Below are positions 1 through 5,982 of a DNA stretch of 5,984 nucleotides, in pieces (within the stretch, counting starts at the first letter, position 1; the number at the start of each line of letters is the position of its first letter). The DNA is from an uncultured Ruminococcus sp. (GTDB taxonomy: Bacteria > Bacillota > Clostridia > Oscillospirales > Acutalibacteraceae), in NCBI GenBank assembly GCA_902767175.1, contig CACXGH010000236.1, positions 1-5,984 of the forward strand, written 5' to 3'. Made by a program: the position numbers and the translations under genes. The notes beneath the pieces were generated by a model. It was given only the letters and a program-made list of their open reading frames with translations, was not told the DNA's origin and ran no database searches.

Positions 1-3
1 GCG

Positions 4-76
4 GGTGTCCGGTGGACACCTCTGCCGAAGGCAGAAGCACCGACCGAGCCTGCAGGCGAGACTCGGGGGACATCGA
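4..76. repeat. G+C-rich cluster of consecutive inverted repeats (extragenic structured element, left end of window)
   Basis: Three inverted repeats lie almost end to end. GGTGTCC (4-10) pairs with GGACACC (14-20) around a 3-base loop. TCTGCC (21-26) pairs with GGCAGA (30-35), again around 3 bases. CCGAG (44-48) pairs with CTCGG (62-66) and encloses the 10-base palindrome GCCTGCAGGC (48-57), of which it shares G48. By hand count 56 of the first 80 bases are G or C, clearly richer than the flanking DNA. No frame here reads like protein. The layout suits a dispersed extragenic repeat or the folded part of a non-coding RNA, and it may continue left of the window. The strand cannot be decided, because perfect hairpins form on both. 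I have an impression that similar sequence recurs between genes in gut Ruminococcaceae, but I cannot verify that here. Confidence 0.6.
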
Positions 77-235
77 CGCTTGTTATATACAGCTGAAAAG
101 ATTTAAGGAAGCGCTGATCAAATCCAGTGTTAGCAATTATTTCGTCAGGCTGTGCAAAAAGAACGCAGGCAACCTGTCGGTTGTCAAGGGAGTTTTATGC
201 AAGACAGCGGAAAAGAGCAGTCAAGTCAGATGCTG
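77..235. other. intergenic stretch without a convincing gene, containing one hairpin
   Basis: No frame on either strand has both a ribosome binding site and protein-like composition. The only structure I can support is a stem-loop at 168-185: GGCAACC (168-174) and GGTTGTC (179-185) make 7 pairs, one of them G-U, around TGTC. A shorter imperfect stem is possible at about 111-130 (GCGCTG with CAGTGT, two G-U pairs on the plus-strand RNA). The stretch may be the less G+C-rich half of the same extragenic element as bases 4-76. It lies downstream of the minus-strand GGDEF gene, so it could be transcribed as part of that gene's 3' untranslated region. Confidence 0.4.
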
Positions 236-274
236 AACCGTAAGGCGTGATTTATTCAGCGGTTCCTTAAGGTT
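236..274 (+). terminator. possible terminator hairpin, plus-strand orientation
   Basis: AACCGTAAGG (236-245) and CCTTAAGGTT (265-274) form a 10-position stem with one G-A mismatch and a 19-base loop. It is followed on the plus strand by TTATATT, a weak U-rich tail. It could end a plus-strand transcript of the element at the left edge. It directly abuts the stop codon (277-275) of the minus-strand GGDEF gene, so it could equally serve as that gene's 3' end, although no T run follows on that strand. The large loop and mixed tail keep this tentative. Confidence 0.3.
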
Positions 275-3200
275 TTATATTCCGTCGACCTCGTCATACC
301 AGACGCTGTAGTTCGACTTTTCACTTTTCTTTACAGCATAAAGCTTGCTGTCAGCGTGCTTCAATGCAATATCGACCGAGTCACGGTTATATTCAGGCAT
401 TGATGCAATACCTATAGAACACGATACTCTCTGTTCCTGCTCTATATTTACAGTGCCGTGTACGGCTTTTTCTATTACCTCAATAAAATTATTTTCCCGC
501 TCAAGCTCTTTATATATGGTCTTGGCTGTTTCAATACCGTCATCAAGAGTCGAGCCGGGCATTATCATAAGGAATTCGTCTCCGCCGTACCGCACAACAT
601 AGCCTTTTTTACCGCATACACGCTCAAGCATTCTTGAAAATGCCTTCAATATGACATCGCCTACAGCGTGTCCGAAGGTATCATTGCAGTGCTTGAAGTT
701 ATCAAGATCCATATACAGTATTACTGCACAGATATTCTCCTTCTTGCCCGCCTTAACAAGCCTTTCATAATCGCCGACGTGCTTGGCGAAGCCCTGACGG
801 TTGAGCAGTCCTGTCAGAAGATCCGTAACAGCACTCTGCTGCAGCTTCTTATTCATGGCGCTTATCTCGTCTCTCGCCTTCAGACGGTACAGTGTATCAG
901 TAAGCTGCCGCAGCGCAAACTTAAATATCGTAATATCATTTCTGTCAAGGAAGATGATGTTATTTGTCATATTATCGTGCAGCTCAATAGCGGCTATCAT
1001 ATAGCCTGTAAGCTCATCATCTACCGAAAGCGGAACACAGCCGAATGAAACTATGTTATTTACTCCGAATGCCGAAACTATAGTCGGCAGCTCATAGAAC
1101 TCACGGTCATATCTCGATGTGACAAATTCCTTCTTATGCCTTGTAAGATAGCTTGTGATATTCTCAAGCTGTTCATTGCTTATCTTGATATCTCCGCACA
1201 TATAACGGATAACAGGTTTTTTGTTTACTATATCAACATACAGGATACTGTCAAGATTGTAATTATTCTGCATTGTTGCCATTGAATTTTCGATGATGTC
1301 ATCGGCAGTATAGTTTTCCTTATTTATAAGCTCCTGCCATGCTACGAGGAAATCAATACCCTTTGTCTTATCCGCAAGCATCATTTCCATTTCTCCGAGC
1401 TGAGCAAGCTCCTCAAGCTGATATTTATTTATATTGGTAAGAGGAAGGGCGATCCGTTTTGATATAAGAGACTGTTTATGCAGCTTTGCGAAAATAGTCT
1501 CCTCCTTATGCTGATACCTCTTTGCCGAACAGAACTCCATGCATTCCTCAAGTATCTTTTTAGCTTTTCCCGGCTCATTCTGTTTTTCGTAAAGGTCTGC
1601 CTGTTCAAGAGCAAACATGGTATATACAAAGAACAGCAGTCCGTCCGAACGCAGCATATGATATTTTGCCTTATCAAAATACATCTGAGCTTTCTCTATA
1701 TTGTCAGCTTTTTCAAGCAGACCGCAGTCAAAGTAATAGAAGAACAGATCATCGTCCCACAGGAAATAGTTCGGCTCTCCGTCAGGTCTGAGAACATGAT
1801 GGAGCACTCGCTCCATTTTATTCAGGTAGAAATGTGCATTATAGTCTATCCCCATTTTATAGCTGCAGTATGCGAGCATTCCGTATACCTTTGACATATT
1901 GCAGATATTCATGCGGTTTTTCTTTATGGAGCGCAGAAGCTTTGTACACGAAACAAGATGATTATATGCCGTTTCGTATTCATCGGCAAGTATCGCATTG
2001 GTAGCCATATTATAAAGTGTCTCGGCTACAAAGTAGTATTTCTTATTATTGAAAAATATCGACAGCGCTTTATTGAAATAATCATTTGCCTGAATGAACT
2101 GTTCGCTTACGATACGGTTAAAGCCGAGTCCGTTATATATATTTGCCTCTTCAACGGGGTCGTTCTGCTTTTCTATTATTTCAAGACATTTCTTATAATA
2201 GTAGTCTACAAATCCGTAACAGCCATAGCCCTGAGCCATGAATACGTTCTTTCTCCATGCAGCTATTATAAGTCTTTCGTTCTTGAGCATTTCGGCTATC
2301 TCCATAGCCTTTTTGAAGTATTTTGAATCCTCAAGCGTCTGACTGTCGTTTATATAGTTTTCCTTTTCATTGCCGCAGCCGAAGAAAAGAATATGCGCCA
2401 GATGATTATATGCCTTATATTCCAATGCCTTCTCTGCAAATTCGTCTATTTCCTCACCCTCAAATTTTCTGTCCCAGCGGTAGGTATTGTTCCAGCTGTC
2501 AAGGGAATAGATATAGTACAGAAGCTGAGAACGGAACACATATTTGTCCGAGTTCATCTTCTGAGCTATTTTTACGCATTTATCGCCGTTTTTCTTAGCA
2601 AGGCTTCTTTGTCCTTCATAGCTTTCACACAGAGCTAAAAGATAATAATACTTAAAGGAATATTTCAGGCTCGGGTGCCTCGTATTAACATTCTTTAGCT
2701 TTTCACACATAATAAGTGCATTTGTGATATTCCTGTCATATAACGAAGCAGTAGCATACAGCGTAAAAAACTTTGCCCTGTTTTTTGCGCTGATACTTAC
2801 CTTTTCGGTAGTTATTTTATTATATAAGATCTTCATGTAATACATAGCCTGCTTTATAGCGACCGTCTGTATCATGTTGTTTATCATAACAAGATAATTC
2901 GGGAATTCAGCTATAACAGGCTCGAAGCTTTCAGCGATATTGACATCGGTCTGAGCGTCCTGAACATTCCAATCGAGCATATAGTTCATATCCTCAATTT
3001 TGCGGACAAGGGACGCCCAGCTATTCTGAGTATATGCAGGTACAACATATGCCTCGTTATAGTTGGCAAGCAGGGAAATGTTATCTATGTTCTTGGAAAT
3101 AAATTCGTTAAGGAATTTCAGAGTGGAATTTTCGGCAAGGTGAAGTCTGTTAAGCACGAGAAACAGTGTATGCTCCTTTGATATATAGGATACAAGATTT

Positions 3201-3688
3201 GCCAGAGAATCGGCAAACTGTTTCAGCTCATATTCTGTCTCTACAACTATTATGTCCTCTGTTCTCTTGCATTTACCCGTAAGAATATAGGACGATACGG
3301 CTGAACGTGCAAGATAATACACCCCCGCATTATCGAGAAACTCATCAACAGAAATATCGAGGTAATATTTATAGTAGATCTGTTTTATCCAGCCGAGAAA
3401 CGGCTCGTAAGCTTCCTGCATTTTTGTGGCGGAGAATTCATGATATAAAAGCTCTATGCTGCCTTTGCTGTTTTGGACAGCCTGTTCTATATCATCTATC
3501 GGAACATTCAATGTATTGTAGTGCTTCACAAACAGAATACTGCTGTGCTTATGTTCTAAGCCATGGATTATTGAATCAACAATTTTCTTGGTGTATAGTT
3601 GCGAATATGATTCCATATCTGATACCCCCATTTTTATCGAATCTGAAATCAAATCAACAAAATTAATCATAACCATTTTATCACACAT
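275..3688 (-). CDS. TPR-GAF-like-GGDEF diguanylate cyclase with a degenerate STAND/AAA-type N-terminal region
   Basis: Predicted cytosolic sensor that makes cyclic di-GMP from two GTP. No signal peptide or membrane segment is visible. Residues count from the 3688 ATG (1137 aa). About 85-215 resemble the AAA_16/MalT-type ATPase module: the line FLVLNRLHLAENSTLKFL (176-193) matches the usual 'lvlDDlHwaD..Sl..L' Walker B stretch, but the acidic residues are N180-R181 and no Walker A loop is found upstream. About 300-760 are TPR-like helical repeats, clearest near 513-546 and 552-585. About 775-935 look GAF-like, followed by a short helical linker. The GGDEF domain covers about 951-1132: TDLLTGLLNR (955-964), metal ligand D994 in MDLDNFK, N1002, D1011, RYGGDEF (1033-1039) and SIGIAS (1091-1096). 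The catalytic residues are present. The inhibitory RxxD site is absent (G1026 and G1029 at its positions). No Shine-Dalgarno sequence precedes the 3688 ATG. The ATG at 3616 (residue 25) has one, so the real protein may be 1113 aa. The longest frame is listed. The gene probably forms its own transcription unit. Confidence 0.9.
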   Translation of the reverse strand: MCDKMVMINFVDLISDSIKMGVSDMESYSQLYTKKIVDSIIHGLEHKHSSILFVKHYNTLNVPIDDIEQAVQNSKGSIELLYHEFSATKMQEAYEPFLGWIKQIYYKYYLDISVDEFLDNAGVYYLARSAVSSYILTGKCKRTEDIIVVETEYELKQFADSLANLVSYISKEHTLFLVLNRLHLAENSTLKFLNEFISKNIDNISLLANYNEAYVVPAYTQNSWASLVRKIEDMNYMLDWNVQDAQTDVNIAESFEPVIAEFPNYLVMINNMIQTVAIKQAMYYMKILYNKITTEKVSISAKNRAKFFTLYATASLYDRNITNALIMCEKLKNVNTRHPSLKYSFKYYYLLALCESYEGQRSLAKKNGDKCVKIAQKMNSDKYVFRSQLLYYIYSLDSWNNTYRWDRKFEGEEIDEFAEKALEYKAYNHLAHILFFGCGNEKENYINDSQTLEDSKYFKKAMEIAEMLKNERLIIAAWRKNVFMAQGYGCYGFVDYYYKKCLEIIEKQNDPVEEANIYNGLGFNRIVSEQFIQANDYFNKALSIFFNNKKYYFVAETLYNMATNAILADEYETAYNHLVSCTKLLRSIKKNRMNICNMSKVYGMLAYCSYKMGIDYNAHFYLNKMERVLHHVLRPDGEPNYFLWDDDLFFYYFDCGLLEKADNIEKAQMYFDKAKYHMLRSDGLLFFVYTMFALEQADLYEKQNEPGKAKKILEECMEFCSAKRYQHKEETIFAKLHKQSLISKRIALPLTNINKYQLEELAQLGEMEMMLADKTKGIDFLVAWQELINKENYTADDIIENSMATMQNNYNLDSILYVDIVNKKPVIRYMCGDIKISNEQLENITSYLTRHKKEFVTSRYDREFYELPTIVSAFGVNNIVSFGCVPLSVDDELTGYMIAAIELHDNMTNNIIFLDRNDITIFKFALRQLTDTLYRLKARDEISAMNKKLQQSAVTDLLTGLLNRQGFAKHVGDYERLVKAGKKENICAVILYMDLDNFKHCNDTFGHAVGDVILKAFSRMLERVCGKKGYVVRYGGDEFLMIMPGSTLDDGIETAKTIYKELERENNFIEVIEKAVHGTVNIEQEQRVSCSIGIASMPEYNRDSVDIALKHADSKLYAVKKSEKSNYSVWYDEVDGI
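3625..3629 (-). promoter_or_regulatory. candidate ribosome binding site for an internal start at 3616
   Basis: On the minus strand GGGGGT stands 8 bases before the ATG at 3616-3614, which opens MESYSQ. It can pair with the anti-Shine-Dalgarno sequence ACCUCC using one G-U wobble. The upstream ATGs at 3688 (residue 1), 3676 (residue 5) and 3670 (residue 7) have no purine-rich motif at a suitable distance. This favours translation from 3616, giving a leader of roughly 80 bases if the promoter candidate further upstream is right. Confidence 0.45.
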
Positions 3689-3701
3689 CTTAGCAAGTAA
3701 T

Positions 3702-3714
3702 AAATTAGTAATTT
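3702..3714. promoter_or_regulatory. 13-base palindrome AAATTA-G-TAATTT, possible operator
   Basis: A perfect 6+1+6 inverted repeat lies just upstream of the GGDEF gene and covers the candidate -10 box. Its position would suit a repressor site controlling that gene. The surrounding 40 bases are very AT-rich, so a palindrome of this size could occur by chance, and no known operator family is recognised. Confidence 0.25.
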
Positions 3715-3734
3715 GTTAAATTTATTTGTACCAA
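3705..3734 (-). promoter_or_regulatory. weak candidate promoter for the GGDEF gene
   Basis: On the minus strand TTGGTA (3734-3729) and TACTAA (3710-3705) are 18 bases apart and resemble -35 and -10 boxes of the housekeeping sigma factor. Each departs from consensus. Transcription would start near 3698. That leaves about 10 bases before the 3688 ATG, too short for a normal ribosome binding site, but about 80 before the 3616 ATG. An alternative pair, TTGTTC (3744-3739) with TTTAAC (3720-3715), is equally weak. The main support is that the gap lies between an upstream terminator-like hairpin and the gene. Confidence 0.25.
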
Positions 3735-3759
3735 TTTTGAACAAAGGGTCATTTCAGAA

Positions 3760-3789
3760 CAGCACCCGAAGCCAAAGCCTCGGGTGCTG
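3760..3789 (-). terminator. hairpin terminator after mltG
   Basis: On the minus strand CAGCACCCGA (3789-3780) pairs perfectly with TCGGGTGCTG (3769-3760). The stem continues inward by three more pairs, one of them G-U, to a TTTG loop, giving 13 pairs. The G-U pair exists only in the minus-strand RNA (the plus strand would have an A-C mismatch), which points to transcription from right to left. The hairpin begins 7 bases after the mltG stop codon. The tail is TTCTGAAAT rather than a clean T run, so termination may be incomplete or factor-assisted, or the stem may mainly protect the 3' end. Confidence 0.65.
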
Positions 3790-3796
3790 CAGAATA

Positions 3797-5239
3797 TCAG
3801 GTCAGAAGTCCTGCTTTTCTGAGATTTTCGGTATGCTCATCCATAGTTTCAGCATAATAAGCTATGGCAGGCTGATTATCCGAAGCCGACTTATGGCAGA
3901 AGTAGTAGTAATTTGTCTTTCCAACTGTCAGTGCGGCTTCAATAGCCTCAAGTCCCGGATTATTGATAGGTCCGGGAGGCAGTCCCTCTATATCATAGGT
4001 ATTGTACTTACTCTTGAATGTTGACCTTATATCAAGAGGTATATCCTGCAGAGAAGCATAGGGGTAATATTTTGTGGAATCGAGCTGCAGGTATGAAAGG
4101 CCGCCCTCTCCGTTGTCATTCATTCCTTCATTGGGAATAGTTGCGAGTCTGTTATGAAGGATAGCCGATATCATATACATATCGTCCTTATTCGCAGCCT
4201 CTGCCTGAATGAGAGAAGCCAGACTGAGCACATCTTCCATTGTCATGCCTATAGCCTCAGCTCTTTCTGCTACGGTCATCTTCTTGTCAAAGCCTGTTAC
4301 TCTCGACTTTGTACCGTATACCTTCCTTCTGTAGTTAGCAAGGAATTTTTCAACGACCGAATCGACCTTCTCGCCGACATAGAAGTCGTATGTATCAGGG
4401 AAAAGATAACCTTCGAGCTTTATTTCTCTCTTTTTCGCATTGGGTATGTTCTTTATAAACTCGTAATCATCAAATCTGTCCGAATTGCAGGCTGCAAGGA
4501 AATCGTCAGCACTGCATACTTTAGCATCGCTTAAAAGCTTTGCATACTGTTTAAGCGACATACCCTCAGTAAAGCGAAGCTTAACGACGTCGGTTCTGTT
4601 CATATCGGACTGCATATAGTTGATAAGCGCCTGATAGTCCTTATTGGTATCTATCTCAAAAGTACCCTGAGTAAAGCCCGTTGTAGACTTAGTCATTGTA
4701 GCGTAGAGCTTGAAAAACCATTTTACGCCGATAACTTTATTTTCATACAATATATCCGTTATCGTATCTATATCGGCATCTTTCGGAATTGTAATAGTTA
4801 CAGCACCTTCACGCTCTCTTCCGACTCCGAGCATATCGTTTACGCCTACCATGATGAATTCGCCGACCATAACCGATACAAAAAGCACCATTGCTATCCA
4901 TACTATCCTGAAAACAGTACGGTTTTTCTTAGCTTTTCTCCTGCGGCGCTTTCTGTCTGTCCTTTTTGCCTTTTTAAGACTCTTTTTATCAGCCACGGGC
5001 TTATCGGCATCAGGAGATGAACTGTAGCTCTTAAGCTCACTGTCGTCAGAAAAGTTCATTCTTTCCCTGTCGTTATGTCCGCTTTCCTTTTTCTCATACA
5101 CACCTTCCGCTGCCGGTTCTGCTGCTTCGGGGGTTTTGCTGCTCAGCTCCGTTTCATTTTCAGAAGAATCGTCAAAATCAAGAGCAAGCTTAAAATTCGC
5201 TATTTTTTCCTGTCTTTTTCTTTCAAGCTCATCACTCAT
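3797..5239 (-). CDS. mltG: endolytic murein transglycosylase MltG (YceG-like)
   Basis: MltG cuts nascent glycan strands inside the chain, next to the cytoplasmic membrane, and is thought to set strand length with the peptidoglycan synthases. The protein has 480 residues. Residues 1-84 are a charged, low-complexity cytosolic tail; 85-107 are very rich in Lys and Arg; about 108-133 form one membrane helix, so the catalytic part lies outside. The YceG-like domain follows, with an N-terminal LysM-like portion near 147-180 and the family motifs LEGYLFPDTY (275-284), ASLIQAEA (341-348) with the expected catalytic glutamate E347, LQLDSTKYY (385-393), and GLPPGPINNPGLEAIEAAL (419-437). The start at 5239 is well supported: AAAGGAGG lies 10 bases upstream. 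It follows the cyclo-ligase gene by 21 bases, so the two are probably co-transcribed, and a hairpin terminator follows. The cytosolic tail is much longer than in E. coli MltG and resembles Gram-positive versions. Confidence 0.95.
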   Translation of the reverse strand: MSDELERKRQEKIANFKLALDFDDSSENETELSSKTPEAAEPAAEGVYEKKESGHNDRERMNFSDDSELKSYSSSPDADKPVADKKSLKKAKRTDRKRRRRKAKKNRTVFRIVWIAMVLFVSVMVGEFIMVGVNDMLGVGREREGAVTITIPKDADIDTITDILYENKVIGVKWFFKLYATMTKSTTGFTQGTFEIDTNKDYQALINYMQSDMNRTDVVKLRFTEGMSLKQYAKLLSDAKVCSADDFLAACNSDRFDDYEFIKNIPNAKKREIKLEGYLFPDTYDFYVGEKVDSVVEKFLANYRRKVYGTKSRVTGFDKKMTVAERAEAIGMTMEDVLSLASLIQAEAANKDDMYMISAILHNRLATIPNEGMNDNGEGGLSYLQLDSTKYYPYASLQDIPLDIRSTFKSKYNTYDIEGLPPGPINNPGLEAIEAALTVGKTNYYYFCHKSASDNQPAIAYYAETMDEHTENLRKAGLLT

Positions 5240-5249
5240 CAGAGAAAGA

Positions 5250-5257
5250 CCTCCTTT
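5250..5257 (-). promoter_or_regulatory. strong ribosome binding site of mltG
   Basis: AAAGGAGG on the minus strand ends 10 bases before the mltG ATG (5239-5237). It is the only full consensus Shine-Dalgarno sequence seen in front of a gene in this window. It fills most of the 21-base gap after the cyclo-ligase stop codon, so it fixes the mltG start and leaves no room for a separate promoter in the gap. Confidence 0.85.
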
Positions 5258-5260
5258 ATC

Positions 5261-5860
5261 TTAGGGGTTTTGTTTTTTTATTTTTCTCAGGAACTTATCC
5301 GTGATAAGCAGATCAACGGGCTTATCGTATCTTCCTCTCGGCAGTCTCCACCTTATACAGTCACTATAGCATATACCTACAGTCACACCTTTATATTCAG
5401 ACAGAAACCTGTCATAATAGCCCTTTCCGTATCCGAGCCTGTAGCCCTCGCAGTCAAACGACATTCCCGGTACAATACAAATGCTCATTTCAGGTGCTTT
5501 CTCCATAAGCTCACATTCGTCTGTTTTCGGCTCAAGCACACCGAAGCTGCTGACTTCGAGCATATCCATGCCTGTGATATAGTAGAAAGCCATAAGCCTT
5601 GTACCGTCTATGCATTTCGGCACAGCCACACGCTTTCCGTCACTCCATGCCTTTTCTATAAGCATTATAGTATCGGTCTCCAGCTCCTTTGAAACATAGG
5701 TAAGTACGGTATCTGCATCACGGTATTGGTAAAGTCCCGTAACTCTTCTCAGAACGCTGCTGTCAAGCTCCCTTTTTTCTTCCTTTGAGTAACCTCTTCT
5801 CAATGATTTGAAGTGTTCCCTCAGCCTTTTCTTTTCCTCTTTTATATTTCTTATCTGCAT
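5261..5860 (-). CDS. 5-formyltetrahydrofolate cyclo-ligase (5,10-methenyltetrahydrofolate synthetase)
   Basis: This cytosolic enzyme uses ATP to turn 5-formyl-tetrahydrofolate into 5,10-methenyl-tetrahydrofolate, returning the stored folate to one-carbon metabolism. At 199 residues it has normal family length. Visible family features in order: a basic helical N-terminus (KKRLREHFKSLRR, 10-22), YVSKELETDT (55-64) in the substrate region, FGVLEP (106-111), and the signature block from PGMSFD (131-136) to RLGYGKGYYDRFL (141-153), whose Gly-rich loop binds ATP phosphates. The last motif, LPRGRYDKPVD (173-183), departs from the commoner form with Glu and His before the Asp. The ATG at 5860 overlaps the end of the DJ-1-like gene by 10 bases, and AGGA lies 10 bases upstream, so translation is probably coupled to that gene. 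mltG follows after 21 bases. Such genes are variously called ygfA, yqgN or fau, so I give no symbol. Confidence 0.95.
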   Translation of the reverse strand: MQIRNIKEEKKRLREHFKSLRRGYSKEEKRELDSSVLRRVTGLYQYRDADTVLTYVSKELETDTIMLIEKAWSDGKRVAVPKCIDGTRLMAFYYITGMDMLEVSSFGVLEPKTDECELMEKAPEMSICIVPGMSFDCEGYRLGYGKGYYDRFLSEYKGVTVGICYSDCIRWRLPRGRYDKPVDLLITDKFLRKIKKQNP

Positions 5861-5982
5861 TGTATGGAAGTCCTGACCTTTTCCGCAGCCTGAGCACCCC
5901 TGAGCGCACTGAGCAGCTCAAGACCGAATTCGAGGGACACACCCATTCCCTTAGCCGTAATGATATTTCCGTCACGGCATAC
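5851..5982 (-). CDS. DJ-1/PfpI family protein, C-terminal fragment (5' end outside window)
   Basis: Only the last 43 residues are present. They read VCRDGNIITAKG, MGVSLEFGLELL and then a helix ending in SIQCR. This matches the C-terminus of DJ-1/YajL-type proteins, where a strand 'dgnvvTsrGpGta' is followed by the helix 'leFAlaLve.L.G' and a short tail. The usual 'rGpGta' is 'KGMGVS' here. Family members are small cytosolic proteins linked to oxidative or carbonyl stress or to chaperone and deglycase-like activity. The nucleophilic cysteine lies upstream of the window, so function cannot be judged further. The TAA stop (5853-5851) lies inside the first codons of the cyclo-ligase gene, giving a 10-base overlap that suggests one operon. 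The reading frame continues off the right edge. Confidence 0.8.
   Translation of the reverse strand, partial: VCRDGNIITAKGMGVSLEFGLELLSALRGAQAAEKVRTSIQCR

Noticed and set aside
182..187. TTGACA on the minus strand, a perfect -35 box
   Set aside because: No -10-like hexamer stands 16-18 bases downstream, and the bases are part of the hairpin at 168-185.
12..236. Plus-strand 74-codon open frame at the left edge
   Set aside because: Its ATG is built by the first hairpin region (bases 11-15), there is no ribosome binding site in the few bases available, and the translation is Arg/Ser-rich with no domain-like pattern. It is better explained as chance reading through the structured repeat.
668..4534. 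Many plus-strand open frames of 80-140 codons opposite the GGDEF and mltG genes
   Set aside because: They are antisense to two well-supported genes with recognisable motifs, lack ribosome binding sites, and have Cys/Ser/Leu-rich translations typical of the complement of real coding sequence.
5270..5280. A-rich run near the cyclo-ligase stop resembling an A-AAA-AAC slippery site
   Set aside because: In the gene's frame the codons are AAA AAA CAA, so the heptamer is out of register for -1 slippage, and the gene already ends at normal family length 9 bases later.
5075..5692. Plus-strand 205-codon frame across mltG and the cyclo-ligase gene
   Set aside because: It runs antisense through two genes with intact family motifs and across their ribosome binding site, and its translation shows no recognisable domain.
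5763..5975. Minus-strand 70-codon frame overlapping the DJ-1-like fragment
   Set aside because: It is a shifted frame of the DJ-1-like and cyclo-ligase genes. The neighbouring frame gives a clear DJ-1/PfpI C-terminus, whereas this one is Arg/Lys/Ser-rich and patternless.
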